A stretch of DNA of 64,000 nucleotides from Lotus japonicus (taxonomy: Eukaryota; Streptophyta; Magnoliopsida; Fabales; Fabaceae): contig NC_080042.1 of assembly GCF_012489685.1 (NCBI RefSeq), forward strand, positions 57,331,069 through 57,395,068, in the 5' to 3' direction. Under the pieces are notes generated by a model that was not told the origin of the DNA, did no database searches, and saw only the letters and a program-made list of their open reading frames with translations. Below are positions 32,969 to 45,218 of the stretch, in pieces. A program made the translations under genes and the position numbers. How positions within the stretch are numbered: the stretch's first letter is position 1; each line of letters starts with the position of its first letter.

Positions 32969-35689
32969 ATGGCTAATGCCTCCCAACCTTCATCTATCAC
33001 TGTCCCTATTTTCAATGGGGAAAACTATGATTGTTGGTGTGCAAAAATGAAGACATATTTTTGCTTCCAAGACTGTTAGGATGTCGTAGAAGAAGGATAT
33101 ACTGCTCCTGCAGATACTAAAGGAGAATAAGCTCAAAGATTCAAAGGCTTATTCACTTTGAAACAAGCAGTGATCGACGCAATTTTTCCAAGAATATTGG
33201 GTGCTAAAAGTTCAAAAGAGGCTTGGGATACGTTAAAGGAGGAGTTCCAAGGTAGCAACAAGGTACGTGCCATCAAACTACAGACTCTAAGACGAGATTT
33301 TAAATTGTTAAAGATGAAAGAGTCTGAAAATGTTAAAGACTACTACTCTAGAATTAAAGAAATTGTAAATCAAATGAGAGCATTTGGGGAAGATATTCTT
33401 GACAAGAAAATTGTCGAGAAAATTCTAATTACTGTTCCTCGGAAATATGACTCAATCGTGACAACGATTGAACAAACCAAAGATCTGTCCACTCTATCAA
33501 TGATAGAACTAATGGGCTCTCTTGAAGCACATGAGCAAAGATTGTGTAGACATGATGATGATACACTTGAAAATACCTTTCAATCAAAGCTCAAATTTAG
33601 ACAACAGAATAAAGGATATGGAGGGAAGAGGAATTATGGAGAAACTTCTAGAAGAAGAGAAAGTTCTAGAAATTTCTCTAAGAACAGTCAAGATAAAAAT
33701 CCTCCATGCAGCATATGCAAAAGGCTAGGTCACATCGAGGCAGATTGTCGGTACCGTGATAAGCCACAATGCAACTACTGCAAGAAGTTTGGGCACGTGG
33801 AGAAATATTGTTACTGTAAAAATAGACATCAAGCTAACCTTGCAGAAGAGCAAGAGAAAGATCAATATCTTCTATATGCCACCCAAGACTCAACTGAAGA
33901 AAAAGGAGGAAGTTGGTACTTGGATGGTGGCTGCATCAATCATATGGCCAAGGATGAGAGTATCTTAAAAAATATTGATGACTCTGTCAAAGTGAAAGTT
34001 CGTCTGGGAAATGGCGTTGTGGTGGAGTCAAAAGGTAAAGGCATCGTCATGGTGGAGACAAAGAAAGGTACGAGACTCATCAGTGATGTCTTACTAGTTC
34101 CCAATCTAAAGGAGAATCTCTTAAGCATTGGCCAAATGATAGAAAAAGGCTACACTCTTCACTTTGAAGGAGATGTATGCCGAATCTATGACAAGCATGA
34201 CAAAAGGGTTGAGATAGCCCAAGTTAAGATGCAGAAGAGCAACAGAGGCTTCCCTCTAAATTTTAAATATGTAACTGACATTGCCATGAAAGCACAGGTT
34301 GATGATTCATGGCTTTGGCATCGAAGATTTGGCTACTTCAATACCTAAGCCTTGAAGCTGGTATATCGGAAGAATATGATGAGAGACCTTCCATCCTTAA
34401 AGGAGAGTGATGAAGCCTGCGAAGGGTGTCTCCTTGGAAAGCAACGCAGAGTGCCGTTCTCAACAGGCAAAGCATGGAGAGCAAAAGACCTGTTGGATTT
34501 GATCCATACGGACGTGTGTTGACCGATGAGGACGCCATCACATGATAACAGCAGGTATTTCATCATCTTCACTGATGACTTCTCTAGAATGACATGGATC
34601 TATTTCCTAAAAGCAAAATCAGAAGTTTTTAGAGTATTCAAAATGTTCAAGGCCCTTGTCGAGAAACAAAGTGGAAAACATATAAAAGTACTTAGAAGTG
34701 ATCGTGGCAAAGAATACACATCCAGTGAGTTTGACAAATTCTGCGAGGATGAAGGCATAGAGCGAAAACTTACAGTCGCATATACTCCACAAAAAAATGG
34801 AGTGTCCGAAAGAAAGAATCGCACGGTTATGGAGATGTCCAGATCGATGCTCAAGGAGAAGGGAATGCCTAACACTTTCTGGGCAGAAGCAGTTTACACT
34901 ATTGTCTATATACTCAACAGATGTTCAACAAATGCAGTACAAAATAAGACTCCAATTGAAGCTTGGTGCGACAAGAAGCCATTGGCAAAGCACCTAAGGG
35001 TCTTCAGATCTATATGCTACATTCATGTGCCAGATGTGAAGAGGCACAAACTAGAAGACAAGAATGTACGAGGTATCTTCCTCGGGTATAGCACAAAGTC
35101 TAAAGGCTACCGTGTGTACAACTTACAAACAAAGAAGCTTACCATCAGTCGAGATGTTGAAGTCGACGAGAATGATTCTTGGAATTGGGATGAAGAAAAA
35201 GTGGAGAAGAACATTCCCATACCAACGCAACGACCTCAAGAAGAAGTTGAAGAAGAAGCAGAAAACCCAGGTGAGCCTTCTTCACCACCACAACAACAAG
35301 AAGAACAACAAGATTCATCACCAGAGTCTACTCCCAGAAGAGTGAGATCTTTGGTGGATGTATACGAAACCTGCAACTTGGCCATACTTGAGCATGAAAG
35401 CTTTGAAGCAGCATCAACGCAATAAGTATGGGTCAAAGCAATGGAAGAAGAAATAAAGATGATAGAACAAAATAACACATGGGAGTTAGTAGATTGCCCA
35501 CATGGAAAAGACATCATTGGGGTTAAGTGGGTCTATAAGACAAAGCTCCACCCTGATGGCACTATACAGAAGAACATGGCGAGGCTAGTAGCGAAGGGTT
35601 ACTCACAACAACCTGGCATCGACTACAATGAGACATTTGCACCAGTGGCTCGTCTTGATACAATAAGAGCTCTAATAGCTCTTGCAGCA
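32969..35689 (+). pseudogene. gag-pol: Copia gag-pol, 5' part (gag, protease, integrase, start of RT)
   Basis: The start ATGGCTAATGCC at 32969 opens a copia gag (IPIFNG-type N-terminus). Gag continues with the UBN2-like core and two CCHC knuckles, CSICKRLGHIEADC and CNYCKKFGHVEKYC, near 33706-33813. The protease region has YLDGGCINHM, with Gly where Ser of DSG is usual. Integrase shows LIHTDVC, LRSDRGKEY and the PQKNGVSERKNRT glutamate. The RT N-terminus runs to [12 protein letters not shown], where Athila inserted. Stops lie in gag near 33079 and 33128, before the zinc-free part of integrase near 34346, at 34519 and at 35423. The element cannot move itself. Confidence 0.9.
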
Positions 35690-37074
35690 TGTTGGTCAAT
35701 CTGCAAGTGTACAGAATTCACCCGGTTTTAATTTATCGAACCACAAGGAATTGGTGTGGCAATTCAGTTTAAGCCTCGAGTTCACGGTAGGAAAGCAAGT
35801 AAAATTCAGTTTTAAAGGTTAATTGTTTTGGTGATTAATTAACAAGCAATTGAAATATAAGTGTGTGAGGAACAATGGTGAGAATGCCTTGGGTTCTTGT
35901 TTAACTAATTCAGTTATAATCAACCTATTCTATCCACAAAACTCCGAGTCTTTCCTTGATGTTCTAGCCTAATCAATCATCTACCGATGCCTCGCATAGA
36001 CAATCCTCTCAAGCCAAAAGATAAGCACAATTCCTTGATAACCTAAACATTTGCTAAAGGCATTAAGCATGCAATTCAGGACAACAAACCCCAACCCTTC
36101 CTCTATTCCTAGTAGCAAGTATAGAAGAGGTAATCCCACAACAAGTCCCTAATCTATAACAAACTTCCGTTCTATTATAGAAAAGTATAAAGCTAGCACA
36201 TGTTCTAACTTGAAACATAAAGCATGGATATGAGATTCAAGGGTTTACTCAGAAGAATCATGAATAGAAATAGGAATTAAGATTAAAACATCATAAGTCT
36301 TACAAAGAACCCAAAGCAAAAGGGGTTTTAGCCAAACATGGCTATGAAATCCATACAAGAAGATAAAGATGAAACCTGAAACATAGGGCTTAGAGAAAGC
36401 TCCTCAAGCTCCAGAACTCAAACCCTCTCTTCTAACTTATGAAAATATGATAAAATGACAAAAGGTTCAAAGAGAAATGTCTAAAAACCAATTTATAGGC
36501 AAAACAGTCGAGTCTGGGCGCTCAGGCGCAAATTCAGAGCGCCTGAGCGCCAATTCCAGCCCAGAAACATGCCCTCTGGAGGTGTCTGGCGCCCAGGCGC
36601 CAATTCCCAGCGCCTAGGCGCCAATTCCAAAAGCTTCAGGAAATTGCACTAGCGCCTAGGCGCCAATTCCCAGCGCCTAGGCGCTCAAGCTTCGTTGGAA
36701 CAGACTTTTCAGCTCCTTGTAACTCCTCTTCAAGCCTCTTTAAGCCCTCCTTCAATTCCAAGCTTCTTGGCCTTCCTCAACCATCAGTTTCAGACCTGGT
36801 AACTTAGGCACAAAGTAAAAGAGATATCTAGAAGCTTCACAGAGTTAATTAGCAAGGAGAACCTTCAATTAAAAAAGAAAAGATATGCAAGTCCTAAACT
36901 TACTTAAAATGCAAGAAAAGTCCCTATAAAACTACAAAATTACCAAAACAAAGTAACAACTCAAAGAAAGATAAAAATGCATGATAATGCATGAAACACT
37001 ACATGAGACTCAATAAATAGACTCAAAACAAACTAGGAAATGACCCTAAAAACACTACTAAAATAGGGTCATCA
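35690..37074 (-). repeat. 3' LTR of Athila element
   Basis: It holds a cluster of GC palindromes GCGCCTAGGCGC at about 36510-36690 in otherwise AT-rich DNA. The same cluster lies in the other LTR at 41763-41940. Confidence 0.92.
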
Positions 37075-38519
37075 CACCACTATACTCAACGACAGCTCGC
37101 CCTCGAGCGTAAAAAACACTCGCTTGCCCTCAAGCGCAAGAAATGCTCCCAAACAAGTGCTCTCAACAAGGAATACTTAAAAGAAAATCGGGGGATTTAG
37201 CAACTACAGCTGGTTCCAAAAGAAAGACACAACAATCCACTTCATGCAACTTTTAGACAAAGGAGAGTGTAGAGTCCATCATGAGAAGTATATAGATCTA
37301 AAATTCCTAGGATGAGATATATATTAAGTGCACTGAACACACAAGCAAGTTCATAGGTCCTGAATGTCATTCACTCAATAGCAACAAAGATCAAACATGC
37401 AAATATTCAAAGAGACTTTAAAAAGGGTTGAAACATTGGCTAGGTAGAACATGATGGTGGTTGGTCCCTAAGGAAATTCTAGGCTTCAAGCACATTGAGT
37501 GTGGTCCAATTCTAAAACCCCCGGAGCTTTTCACAAAAAACTATTTAGCACAAGTCTCTTGTACCCCCCTTTTTTTCAACTTTTTTTTTTACAACTCCAG
37601 CTTTTGTTCAGGAGTTCTTTTTCTTTTTTTCAATGATTTTTTTCTTTTCGGGGCAAGAGACTATTTCACAATTTTTCAGCTCCATACAAATATAATCAAG
37701 GACCATCACTCCCCAATATTCCAACCAAACATCCGCCCCAATCACTTGACAACAATAAAATCTCCAAAAAGGCTCAAGTGGGGCAACTAAAGACAATGTT
37801 CAATCAACTAATTCAGAATCTCAAGAAATCCTACAAGTCTCAAGAATAAAGCAAGAATCACAAAGCATGCTATGAGTGAAATTAATGTAGAACCAAGAAT
37901 TGCAAGTGAGTCAGGATCCTCCAGGGAAATTTTATGGTGAAGGGTCAAAGATAGACCCTTAATGGACTCACCTCGACTCCTTTCTCAAGAAACACTCGGA
38001 AGACCAAAGTCTCCTCCTCTCTTCCCCAAAGCATGCAATCACTCATCCCCAAAAGAAACACAAGTATTCACAAAAACGTTTTCAAAACTAGCAACATGTT
38101 AGAGAGCATAACTACGGGCAAAAACATGTGAGTATAGGGAAGTAACGACCAAAAAACTGACTCTAACAAAACAATGCATGAATAAAAGAAAAATAAAAGC
38201 TACAAAAGAAAAATATGCAAAAATGCATGAGCTCAACTAAGGGAAAGAGTCTACCTCCTTTACCAATTACCATGGAGGCCTTAGATACACCTCCTTCTCC
38301 AGAATTCAGGCTCTCATTCCCTGCAAAATGCAACAAACAAACAAGCAAAATAAAACAAGACTTGGGTTGTCTCCCAAGCAGCCCTAAGTTATAGTCCTAG
38401 GTGGACTCTCCTTCCTTTGGTGTTAGGAAGGAAATTCCTTACCATCAATCTTTCTTCCACATGTGCAAGGTAGGAACCTTGCACAAAACCTTTGGAACAA
38501 TTCCTCCCAAGAGAGGGTT
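37075..38519 (-). other. 3' non-coding region of Athila element
   Basis: No supported ORF. It contains CACCACTATACTCAA and CCCTCAAGCGCAAG motifs next to the LTR, pyrimidine-rich runs near 37570-37640, and a segment near 38360-38400 typical of Athila 3' regions. Confidence 0.5.
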
Positions 38520-38971
38520 TCATCTAAACCATCGTACCAAATCCTTGCTCCCCCCCTTCAAGGAGTGAGGGAATAGCTTAATCTTGAGCTCATCACTAGT
38601 CACACCTTCCATCTTAACAAGGTGACTAGCTTGTGTGAACCGGGCGATGTGGGCTTGGAAATTCTCATCTTTAGACCCCCCATACTTGTTTTCACTTACA
38701 AGCTTGATGAGAGCTTTATTAAGCTCAACATCTTTTTCACTTACCTTGGGGGTCTCCTTTGAAGACCTGGATAAGCTTTTGATCATATCACAAACAAAAC
38801 CATCATTAATGTTAGTTTGCAAATTAGGATTGAAAATCGAAAATCTTACCTTGTCCTCACCAACTCTGAGAATGAGCTAACCCTTATCAACATCGATCTT
38901 CGCCCTGCCTGTGGCTAAGAAGGGTCGGCCAAGAATGAGAGGAATCTTAGCATCCTCCTCCATGTTTAGCA
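38436..38971 (-). pseudogene. Protease C-terminus fused to a second gag fragment
   Basis: Minus strand. A one-base loss near 38980 shifts the frame out of the main gag-protease ORF. The protease then continues in the new frame ([18 protein letters not shown], near 38960-38900), meets a stop near 38879, and runs into the 38822-38520 ORF. Its last ~55 residues look like the start of a gag capsid (GGSKDENFQAHIARFTQ, KIKLFPHSLKG). A further frame change leads to WEELFQRFCARFLP, also gag-like. The pol region seems to have been replaced by gag sequence from a related element. Confidence 0.6.
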
Positions 38972-40780
38972 CTACAAATCAACTGGGAACACATATTTAT
39001 CAACCTTAACCATCACATCTTCAATGATCCCATAAGGTGTTTTTAGGGATCGGTCCGCCATTTGTAAGGAGAGCATGGTCGGGGTGACCTCTCCTAAATT
39101 CAACCTTCTAAACATGCTAAGCGGCATCAAGTTGATGCTCGCTCCCAAATCACACAAGGCTTCAACAACAGTCAACCCCTCAATCTCCACCGGGATAGTA
39201 AAACTCCCAGGATCCCTTCTCTTCTTAGGCATTTTCCTTTGCAAAATGGCACTACACTCCTCGGTCATCATGATAGTTTCATCAACCTCACTCAACTTCA
39301 TTCTCTTATTTAAAATGTCCTTCATGAACTTAGCATAGATAGACATTTGTTCCAAAGCATCGAAAAAAGGGATATCGATATGGAGTTTCCTAAAAACATC
39401 CATAAATTTTGAAAACTTTTTATCCAAATTCTTTTTAGCCAATGCTTTAGGAAATGGAACTTTGCTAAGCTCAGGAATAGGATCATTCATCACTCTAGTT
39501 TTAATAGGAACACTCCTTTCCTCCTCAACTATTTCCTCACTTTGTTTTTTTGACTCATGTAACACTCTCCCACTCCTAGTGGTAACAACAGCAGAATTTT
39601 CTTGTTTAGAAAAAATTAAAGAATCGGAAGAAAACTTACCTTGAGGTATCTCGGCCATTTGCTTGACCAGCTGGCCAATTTGACTTTCCAAGTTCTTTAT
39701 AGCCACCTCTTGGCTCTTGTAGTTGTTCTTCATGCGGTTGATGAAAGTCTCAACCAACTCCTCCAAACTCTTCTTGCCAGCATCATTTTCACCAACTTGC
39801 TCTTGGACTTGTTGAGATAGTCCAGAGCTTTGACCTCGGAAACCCTTACTAGTAATGGTGCAAAATTCACTAACATTGGGCCCTCCAATAGCCACACACT
39901 CCACTTTGGCTGCTGTAGCACCGACCAAATTGGTCGCCTTTATGTGATTTTGAATCTCCGCAATTCGTTCGGAGAGTTGCTTGTTGGAGGCCAAGAGCTT
40001 GTCGTAAGCTTCCACTTCAAGCATACTCCTTCGGGTTTGGCGATCATTTTCAGAGTTCATGGCTCTCGCTGCCATCTTTTCTATTAAGTCATACCCCGCT
40101 TGTGGGGGAAGAGCATCGAACTCGCCATTTGAAGCCGCATCTAGGCCAAACCTCCAAGAGTATTGTAGACCATCATAGAATGTTGAAACCAATTCAGCTT
40201 GGGTGAGATTGTGTTGAGGACATTTCCTCAAGAGCTTCTTGAAGCGCTCCCAAGCTTCATAGAGATTTTCTTCAGTGGGTTGCACAAAATTCATGATGTC
40301 TTTTTTCAATTTCCTCAAAAGGACTCTTGGGAAGAACCTTGTTGTGAACTTTTCCGCTAAGTCTTCCCAAGTAGTGAAGCTCCCTTGAGGTTGAGAATTC
40401 AGCCATTCCTCAGCGATGTCCTTCAAAGAAAATGGAAACAAGCTCAACCGAATTGCATCCGCCGGAACATTGTTCACCCGGTAAGTGTTGCAATTCCGGA
40501 TGAACCTCTCAATGTGAGCGTGAGGATCTTCGAGGGCACCTCCACCATATTGGCTTTGGCTCACCAAGTTGATGAATGGCGGTCTTAACTCAAAGTTTCC
40601 AACACCCTTGGGAAAAATAATGCTCCCGGGATAGTCATAACTCATAGTAGCTGATGTGAGTTCCCGAAGAGACCGGTTGGCATTCTCAACTTCTTGTTCT
40701 CGTAACCGGAGGGTGATCCCCTCTTGGATTCTCGCCTCAATATGTGCTTGCATCTCCTCCTCCGTCATATTGCCACCCAT
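38972..40780 (-). CDS. gag-pro: Athila Gag-protease polyprotein
   Basis: 602 residues, uninterrupted, on the minus strand, starting about 140 bp after the primer site. The N-terminus is Glu/Arg-rich. A retrotransposon capsid domain follows at about residues 60-240 ([60 protein letters not shown]). A linker with a helical region leads to an aspartic protease start [19 protein letters not shown] at about 550-568. The DLGA form is normal for Athila. No CCHC knuckle is evident. The ORF ends by frameshift inside protease (VFPVDL), so the protease may be truncated. Gag could still assemble particles. Being open fits recent insertion. Confidence 0.9.
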   Translation of the reverse strand: MGGNMTEEEMQAHIEARIQEGITLRLREQEVENANRSLRELTSATMSYDYPGSIIFPKGVGNFELRPPFINLVSQSQYGGGALEDPHAHIERFIRNCNTYRVNNVPADAIRLSLFPFSLKDIAEEWLNSQPQGSFTTWEDLAEKFTTRFFPRVLLRKLKKDIMNFVQPTEENLYEAWERFKKLLRKCPQHNLTQAELVSTFYDGLQYSWRFGLDAASNGEFDALPPQAGYDLIEKMAARAMNSENDRQTRRSMLEVEAYDKLLASNKQLSERIAEIQNHIKATNLVGATAAKVECVAIGGPNVSEFCTITSKGFRGQSSGLSQQVQEQVGENDAGKKSLEELVETFINRMKNNYKSQEVAIKNLESQIGQLVKQMAEIPQGKFSSDSLIFSKQENSAVVTTRSGRVLHESKKQSEEIVEEERSVPIKTRVMNDPIPELSKVPFPKALAKKNLDKKFSKFMDVFRKLHIDIPFFDALEQMSIYAKFMKDILNKRMKLSEVDETIMMTEECSAILQRKMPKKRRDPGSFTIPVEIEGLTVVEALCDLGASINLMPLSMFRRLNLGEVTPTMLSLQMADRSLKTPYGIIEDVMVKVDKYVFPVDL

Positions 40781-40916
40781 GGCGGTGTCTCCTGTGAGAC
40801 TAACCTGAAAGTGTGACGCTCAACCAAAGAAAGATTAGTAGCACCAATTCTAGACAAAGATAAAAACAAAAAATAAAACCACAAACTAAAAACTTAAACC
40901 AAAAACCACAAACAAT

Positions 40917-40934
40917 TCCCCGGCAACGGCGCCA
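40917..40934 (-). other. Primer-binding site of Athila element
   Basis: On the minus strand, TGGCGCCGTTGCCGGGG lies six bases after the 5' LTR. It is the usual Athila-type site, generally assigned to tRNA-Asp. Confidence 0.85.
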
Positions 40935-40940
40935 AAAACT

Positions 40941-42325
40941 TGTTGGTCAATCTGCAAGTGTACAGAATTCACCCGGTTTTAATTTCTCGAACCACAGGGA
41001 ATTGGTGTGGCAATTCAGTATAAGCCTCGAGTTCACGGTATGAAAGCAAGTAAAATTCAGTTTTAAAGGTTAATTGTTTTGGTGATTAATTAACAAGCAA
41101 TTGAAATACAAGTGTGTGAGGAACAATGGTGAGAATGCCTTGGGTTCTTGTTTAACTAATTCAGTTCTAATCAACCTATTCTATCCACAAAACTCTGAGT
41201 CTCTCCTTGATGTTCTAGCCTAATCAATCATCTATCAATGCCTCGCATAGACAATCCTCTCAAGCCAAAAGATAACCACAATTCCTTGATAACCTAAACA
41301 TTTGCTAAAGGCATTAAGCATGCAATTCAGGCCAACAAACCCCAACCCTTCCTCTATTCCTAGTAGCAAATATAGAAGAGGTAATCCCACAACAAGTCCC
41401 TAATCTATAACAAACTTCCGTTCTATTATAGAAAAGTATAAAGCTAGCACATGTTCTAACTTGAAACATAAAGCATGGATATGGGATTCAAGGGTTTACT
41501 CAGAGGAATCATGAATAGAAATAGGAACTAAGATTAAAACATCATAAGTCTTACAAAGAACCCAAAGAAAAAGGGGTTTTAGCCAAACATGACTATGAAA
41601 TCCATACAAGAAGATAAAGATGAAACCTGAAACATAGGGCTTAGAGAAAGCTCCTCAAGCTCCAGAACTCAAACCCTCTCTTCTAACTTATGAAAATATG
41701 ATAAAATGACAAAAGGTTCAAAGAGAAATGTCTAAAAACCAATTTATAGGCAAAACAGTCGAGTCTGGGCGCTCAGGCGCAAATTCAGAGCGCCTGAGCG
41801 CCAATTCCAGCCCAGAAACATGCCCTCTGGAGGTGTCTGGCGCCCAGGCGCCAATTCCCAGCGCCTAGGCGCCAATTCCAAAAGCTTCAGGAAATTGCAC
41901 TAGCGCCTAGGCGCCAATTCCCAGCGCCTAGGCGCTCAAGCTTCGTTGGAACAGACTTTTCAGCTCCTTGTAACTCCTCTTCAAGCCTCTTTAAGCCCTC
42001 CTTCAATTCCAAGCTTCTTGGCCTTCCTCAACCATCAGTTTCAGACCTGGTAACTTAGGCACAAAGTAAAAGAGATATCTAGAAGCTTTACAGAGTTAAT
42101 TAGCAAGGAGAACCTTCAATTACAAAAGAAAAGATATGCAAGTCCTAAACTTACTTAAAATGCAAGAAAAGTCCCTATAAAACTACAAAATTACCAAAAC
42201 AAAGTAATAACTCAAAGAAAGATAAAAATGCATGATAATGCATGAAACACTACATGAGACTCAATAAATAGACTCAAAACAAACTAGGAAATGACCCTAA
42301 AAACACTACTAAAATAGGGTCATCA
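40941..42325 (-). repeat. 5' LTR of Athila element
   Basis: Equal in length to the other LTR, with matching ends and palindrome cluster. Confidence 0.92.
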
Positions 42326-42330
42326 CAGCA

Positions 42331-43572
42331 CAAAATGGTTGGAGCATCCATCAACTAGATGTCAAATCAGCCTTCTTCAACGGTGTGCTCGAAGAAGAGA
42401 TCTATGTGGAGCAACCACAAGGGTTCGTGTGCGAAGGCAATGAAAGCAAAGTGCTAAGACTAAGAAAAGCTCTCTATGGCTTGAAGCAAGCTCCTCGAGC
42501 ATGGTATAGTCGGATTGATCAATACTTCATCGATCGAGGATTCAGGAGGAGCAAGAGTGAGCCTACACTGTATATCAAGACTCAAGGTCAGCATACTCTC
42601 TTACTCTCCTTGTATGTAGATGATCTTATCTACACAGGAAATAATACAAAGATGATGATGGAGTTCAAAAAAGACATGATGAAGACCTTCGAGATGACCG
42701 ACCTTGGCTTGATGAGTTACTTCCTCGGTATAGAGATAAGTCAGAGAAATGATGGGATATTTATCTCACAAAAGAAATATACCGAAGGCTTACTCAAGAA
42801 ATTCCAGATGTACGGCTGCAAGCCTGTAAGTACTCCACTCGTGACAAATGAGAAAATACAGAAGGATGATGGAGCACCAGAAGCTGATGCACCGCGCTAC
42901 ATGAGTCTAATTGGTAGTCTTCTATATTTGACAGCTACACGACCAGACATCATGTATGCTACAAGTCTTTTATCAAGATTCATGCAGAGCCCAAGTCAAA
43001 TACACCTTGGAGCAGGCAAAAGAATTCTAAGATACCTGCAAGGAACAAAAGAGTTTGGCATATAGTACAAAACCACAACCAACTCAAGGTTGCTTGGCTA
43101 CACCGACACTGATTGGGCAGGTTCGGTAGATAACATGAAGAGCACTTCCGGCTATGCTTTCTCACTTGGATCGGGAATATTTTCTTGGGTGTCTAAGAAG
43201 CAAGCTACAGTAGCACAATCAACAGCTGAAGCAGAGTACGTGGCAGCTGCTGAAGCAACAAGTCAAGCTATATGGCTACGGAGAATACTTGAAGATATGA
43301 GAGAAAAACAAAATGGGCCTACTATACTCAACTATGACAACAAATCAGCTATCGCAATGGCAAAAAATCCAGTGCATCACAGTAAAACAAAGCTCATAGC
43401 AATCAAATATCACTTCATTAGAGAAGCTGAGACAACAAAAGAGATACAACTCAAGTACTGCAGGACTAAAGATCAAATTGCAGATATATTTACAAAGGCA
43501 TTACCGAGACCAAGATTTGAAGAGCTACGAGTTATGCTTGAAGTTACCGAATATTGCATCAAGGAGGAGTGA
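42331..43572 (+). pseudogene. pol: Copia gag-pol, 3' part (RT and RNase H)
   Basis: This resumes the RT interrupted at 35689. It shows QLDVKSAFFNG with the first catalytic Asp, KALYGLKQAPRAWY, SLYVDDLIYTG with the catalytic Asp pair, and MTDLGLMSYFLGIE. RNase H has TDTDWAGSVD, STAEAEYVAAAEA and DNKSAIAMAKNPVHHSKT, and the ORF ends just before the polypurine tract. A TAG at 43063-43065 separates RT from RNase H, so this half is also broken. All RT and RNase H catalytic residues that I can check are kept. Confidence 0.92.
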
Positions 43573-44461
43573 TAAAAAGTGATGCAATTCTCTAGAACAT
43601 TGTAGAGAAAGAAATGTCATGATAATTCTAGAATACATCTAGATAGACCTAAGAACTAATGCATCGAGATAGATCTAAGAATTAAATATTACTTACCGAC
43701 TTAATGAGGTGGTGAATACGCTGCCTATATATAGGCCTTGAACCACAACTTTGTGATACAACTCGAGAAGCAACCAGCTTCTGTACACAGCCTTGTAACT
43801 CTCCTTTTTACTAATAAAAAACCTTTGTTCTATCAACCTTTTGTAAACCAAATACTTGTCTATTATCCACATAACCAATATCCACATTTCTATTGCCTTA
43901 AGGCTTAATTGCAACTTTGGTCCCCGACATTTACCAATGCCACGATTTTGGTCCCCCACCTAATTTAATTACATGGATGGTCCCCGACGTTGTAGGTCGT
44001 GTGCAATGTTAGTCCTACCGTTTATTTCTTAATGGAGGAGACTTACGTGGACGTCTAGTTGGAGAGAAAAAGGAGGTATGAGGAGAGAGGGAAGCATGTG
44101 AGTATCACGTGAACTCACGTGAATCTTATATGAACCCATTATACCCAAATCTGAAACCCTAGGGATCTAAATCGTGTTACCTTCTTCGTTCTAGGGAGGT
44201 CAGGGGTTTGGGTATAATGGGTTCAGATAAGGGTCACGTGATACTCACGTGCTTCCCTCTCTCCTCATACCTCCTTTCTCTCTCCAATTGGACGTCCACG
44301 TAAGCCTCCTCCATTAAGAAATAAACGGTAGGACTAACGTTGCACACAGCCTACAACGTCAGGGACCATCCATGTAATTAAATTAGGTGGGGACCAAAAT
44401 CGTGGTATTGGTAAACGTCGGGGACCAAAGTTGCAATTAAGCCTTGCCTTAAATACTAATA
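43570..44461 (+). repeat. 3' LTR of copia element, interrupted by MULE
   Basis: LTR sequence runs 43570-43901 and 44453-44461. It ends ACTAATA, a change from the CA end seen in the 5' LTR. A TATATATA box lies near 43727. Confidence 0.9.
43902..44443. mobile_element. Foldback MULE (542 bp)
   Basis: Ends are GGCTTAATTGCAAC and GTTGCAATTAAGCC. The perfect 9-bp target duplication TTGCCTTAA is at 43893-43901 and 44444-44452. The two arms (about 240 bp each) are inverted copies of one another, including CACGTGATACTCACGTG-like segments, leaving almost no interior. Confidence 0.93.
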
Positions 44462-44879
44462 GTTGCACATTGTATTGGTAAAACTAAATATGGGTATTTT
44501 AATACTACCTCCGGTCCTATTTTTAAGAAGCAAAAAAAAAATTCACATAGTTTAAGAAATGTAGTTAAACTCGATAAAATGCATTAAATTTGTCTTGATA
44601 AACTTTCAAAATTACCTTTTGTTATTAGTGTTGGAGAGGGAAAGAGAGAGAATAATTAATGAGACAAATTTTACAAGTTAGAATTAATAAGGGTATCATT
44701 GGAAAAAAATAATTAATATATCTCAAACTTTCATTTGCTTCTTATAAAAATGACCAAAATTTTTCTTTTCTTTCATTCTTATAAATAAGACCGGAGGTAA
44801 TAACTTTGTACTATCAATAATTATCATCTTACTCTTTGTGCCACAATTCCAAACAACTATCTTTTTGGAACAGAAAGAG
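44462..44879. mobile_element. Right part of split Stowaway-like MITE
   Basis: Continues 32355-32496 after the copia element. It ends GGAACAGAAAGAG before TA, a decayed Stowaway end. A second Stowaway is inserted within it at 44505-44800. Confidence 0.6.
44505..44800. mobile_element. Stowaway-type MITE
   Basis: Inverted ends CTACCTCCGGTCC and GACCGGAGGTA with TA on both sides, the Tc1/mariner target. About 296 bp, non-coding. Confidence 0.75.
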
Positions 44880-44888
44880 TATATATTA

Positions 44889-45218
44889 CTCCCTCCGTTC
44901 CAGAAAGTTTGTTGTTTTGCACCGTTTTTCAATATCCCAAAATGTTTATTGTTTTAGAAAACCAATGCATTTTTTGCTATTTTTTTCCACCTATACTCTC
45001 ATTTAATACATTTTCTCTCACTTATCACCTTTCATATTAACCAACCACAACTCTTCTCTATTAATTACATTCTTCTCTATCTAAGTATAATTTAATAGTT
45101 GCACATCATACTAGTAAAATTAAATAAGGGTAATCTAGTCAAATTATACTATCAATAATTATTTTCTTACTCTTTGTGCCACAACCTTAAACTACAAACC
45201 TTTCTGGAACGGAGAAAG
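44889..45218. mobile_element. Stowaway-type MITE
   Basis: 330 bp. CTCCCTCCGTTCCAG and CTGGAACGGAGAAAG are inverted ends, TA on both sides. It is homologous to the split MITE next to it, of which it is the better-preserved copy. Confidence 0.85.

Larger units (their letters stand above)
35690..42325 (-). mobile_element. Athila-lineage Ty3/gypsy element, gag-protease only
   Basis: LTRs lie at 35690-37074 and 40941-42325, both 1385 bp, with TGATGACC...GACCAACA ends on the minus strand. A perfect 5-bp target duplication CAGCA flanks it (35685-35689 and 42326-42330). The LTRs differ at only a small number of sites, so insertion is recent. The primer site (40917-40934, minus) reads TGGCGCCGTTGCCGGGG, typical of Athila. 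The internal part holds gag and protease but no RT, RNase H or integrase. It sits inside the RT of the copia element. Confidence 0.93.
32497..44461 (+). mobile_element. Ty1/copia retrotransposon with nested insertions
   Basis: The 5' LTR is 32497-32837. The 3' LTR starts at 43570 and ends at 44461, interrupted by a 542-bp MULE. A 5-bp target duplication GTTGC is perfect (32492-32496 and 44462-44466). TGGTACCAGAGCT follows the 5' LTR as primer site, and AAGGAGGAG precedes the 3' LTR as polypurine tract. Without the Athila and MULE insertions it is about 4.8 kb. LTRs differ at roughly a dozen sites in about 340 bp, so it is older than the Athila inside it. Confidence 0.93.
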
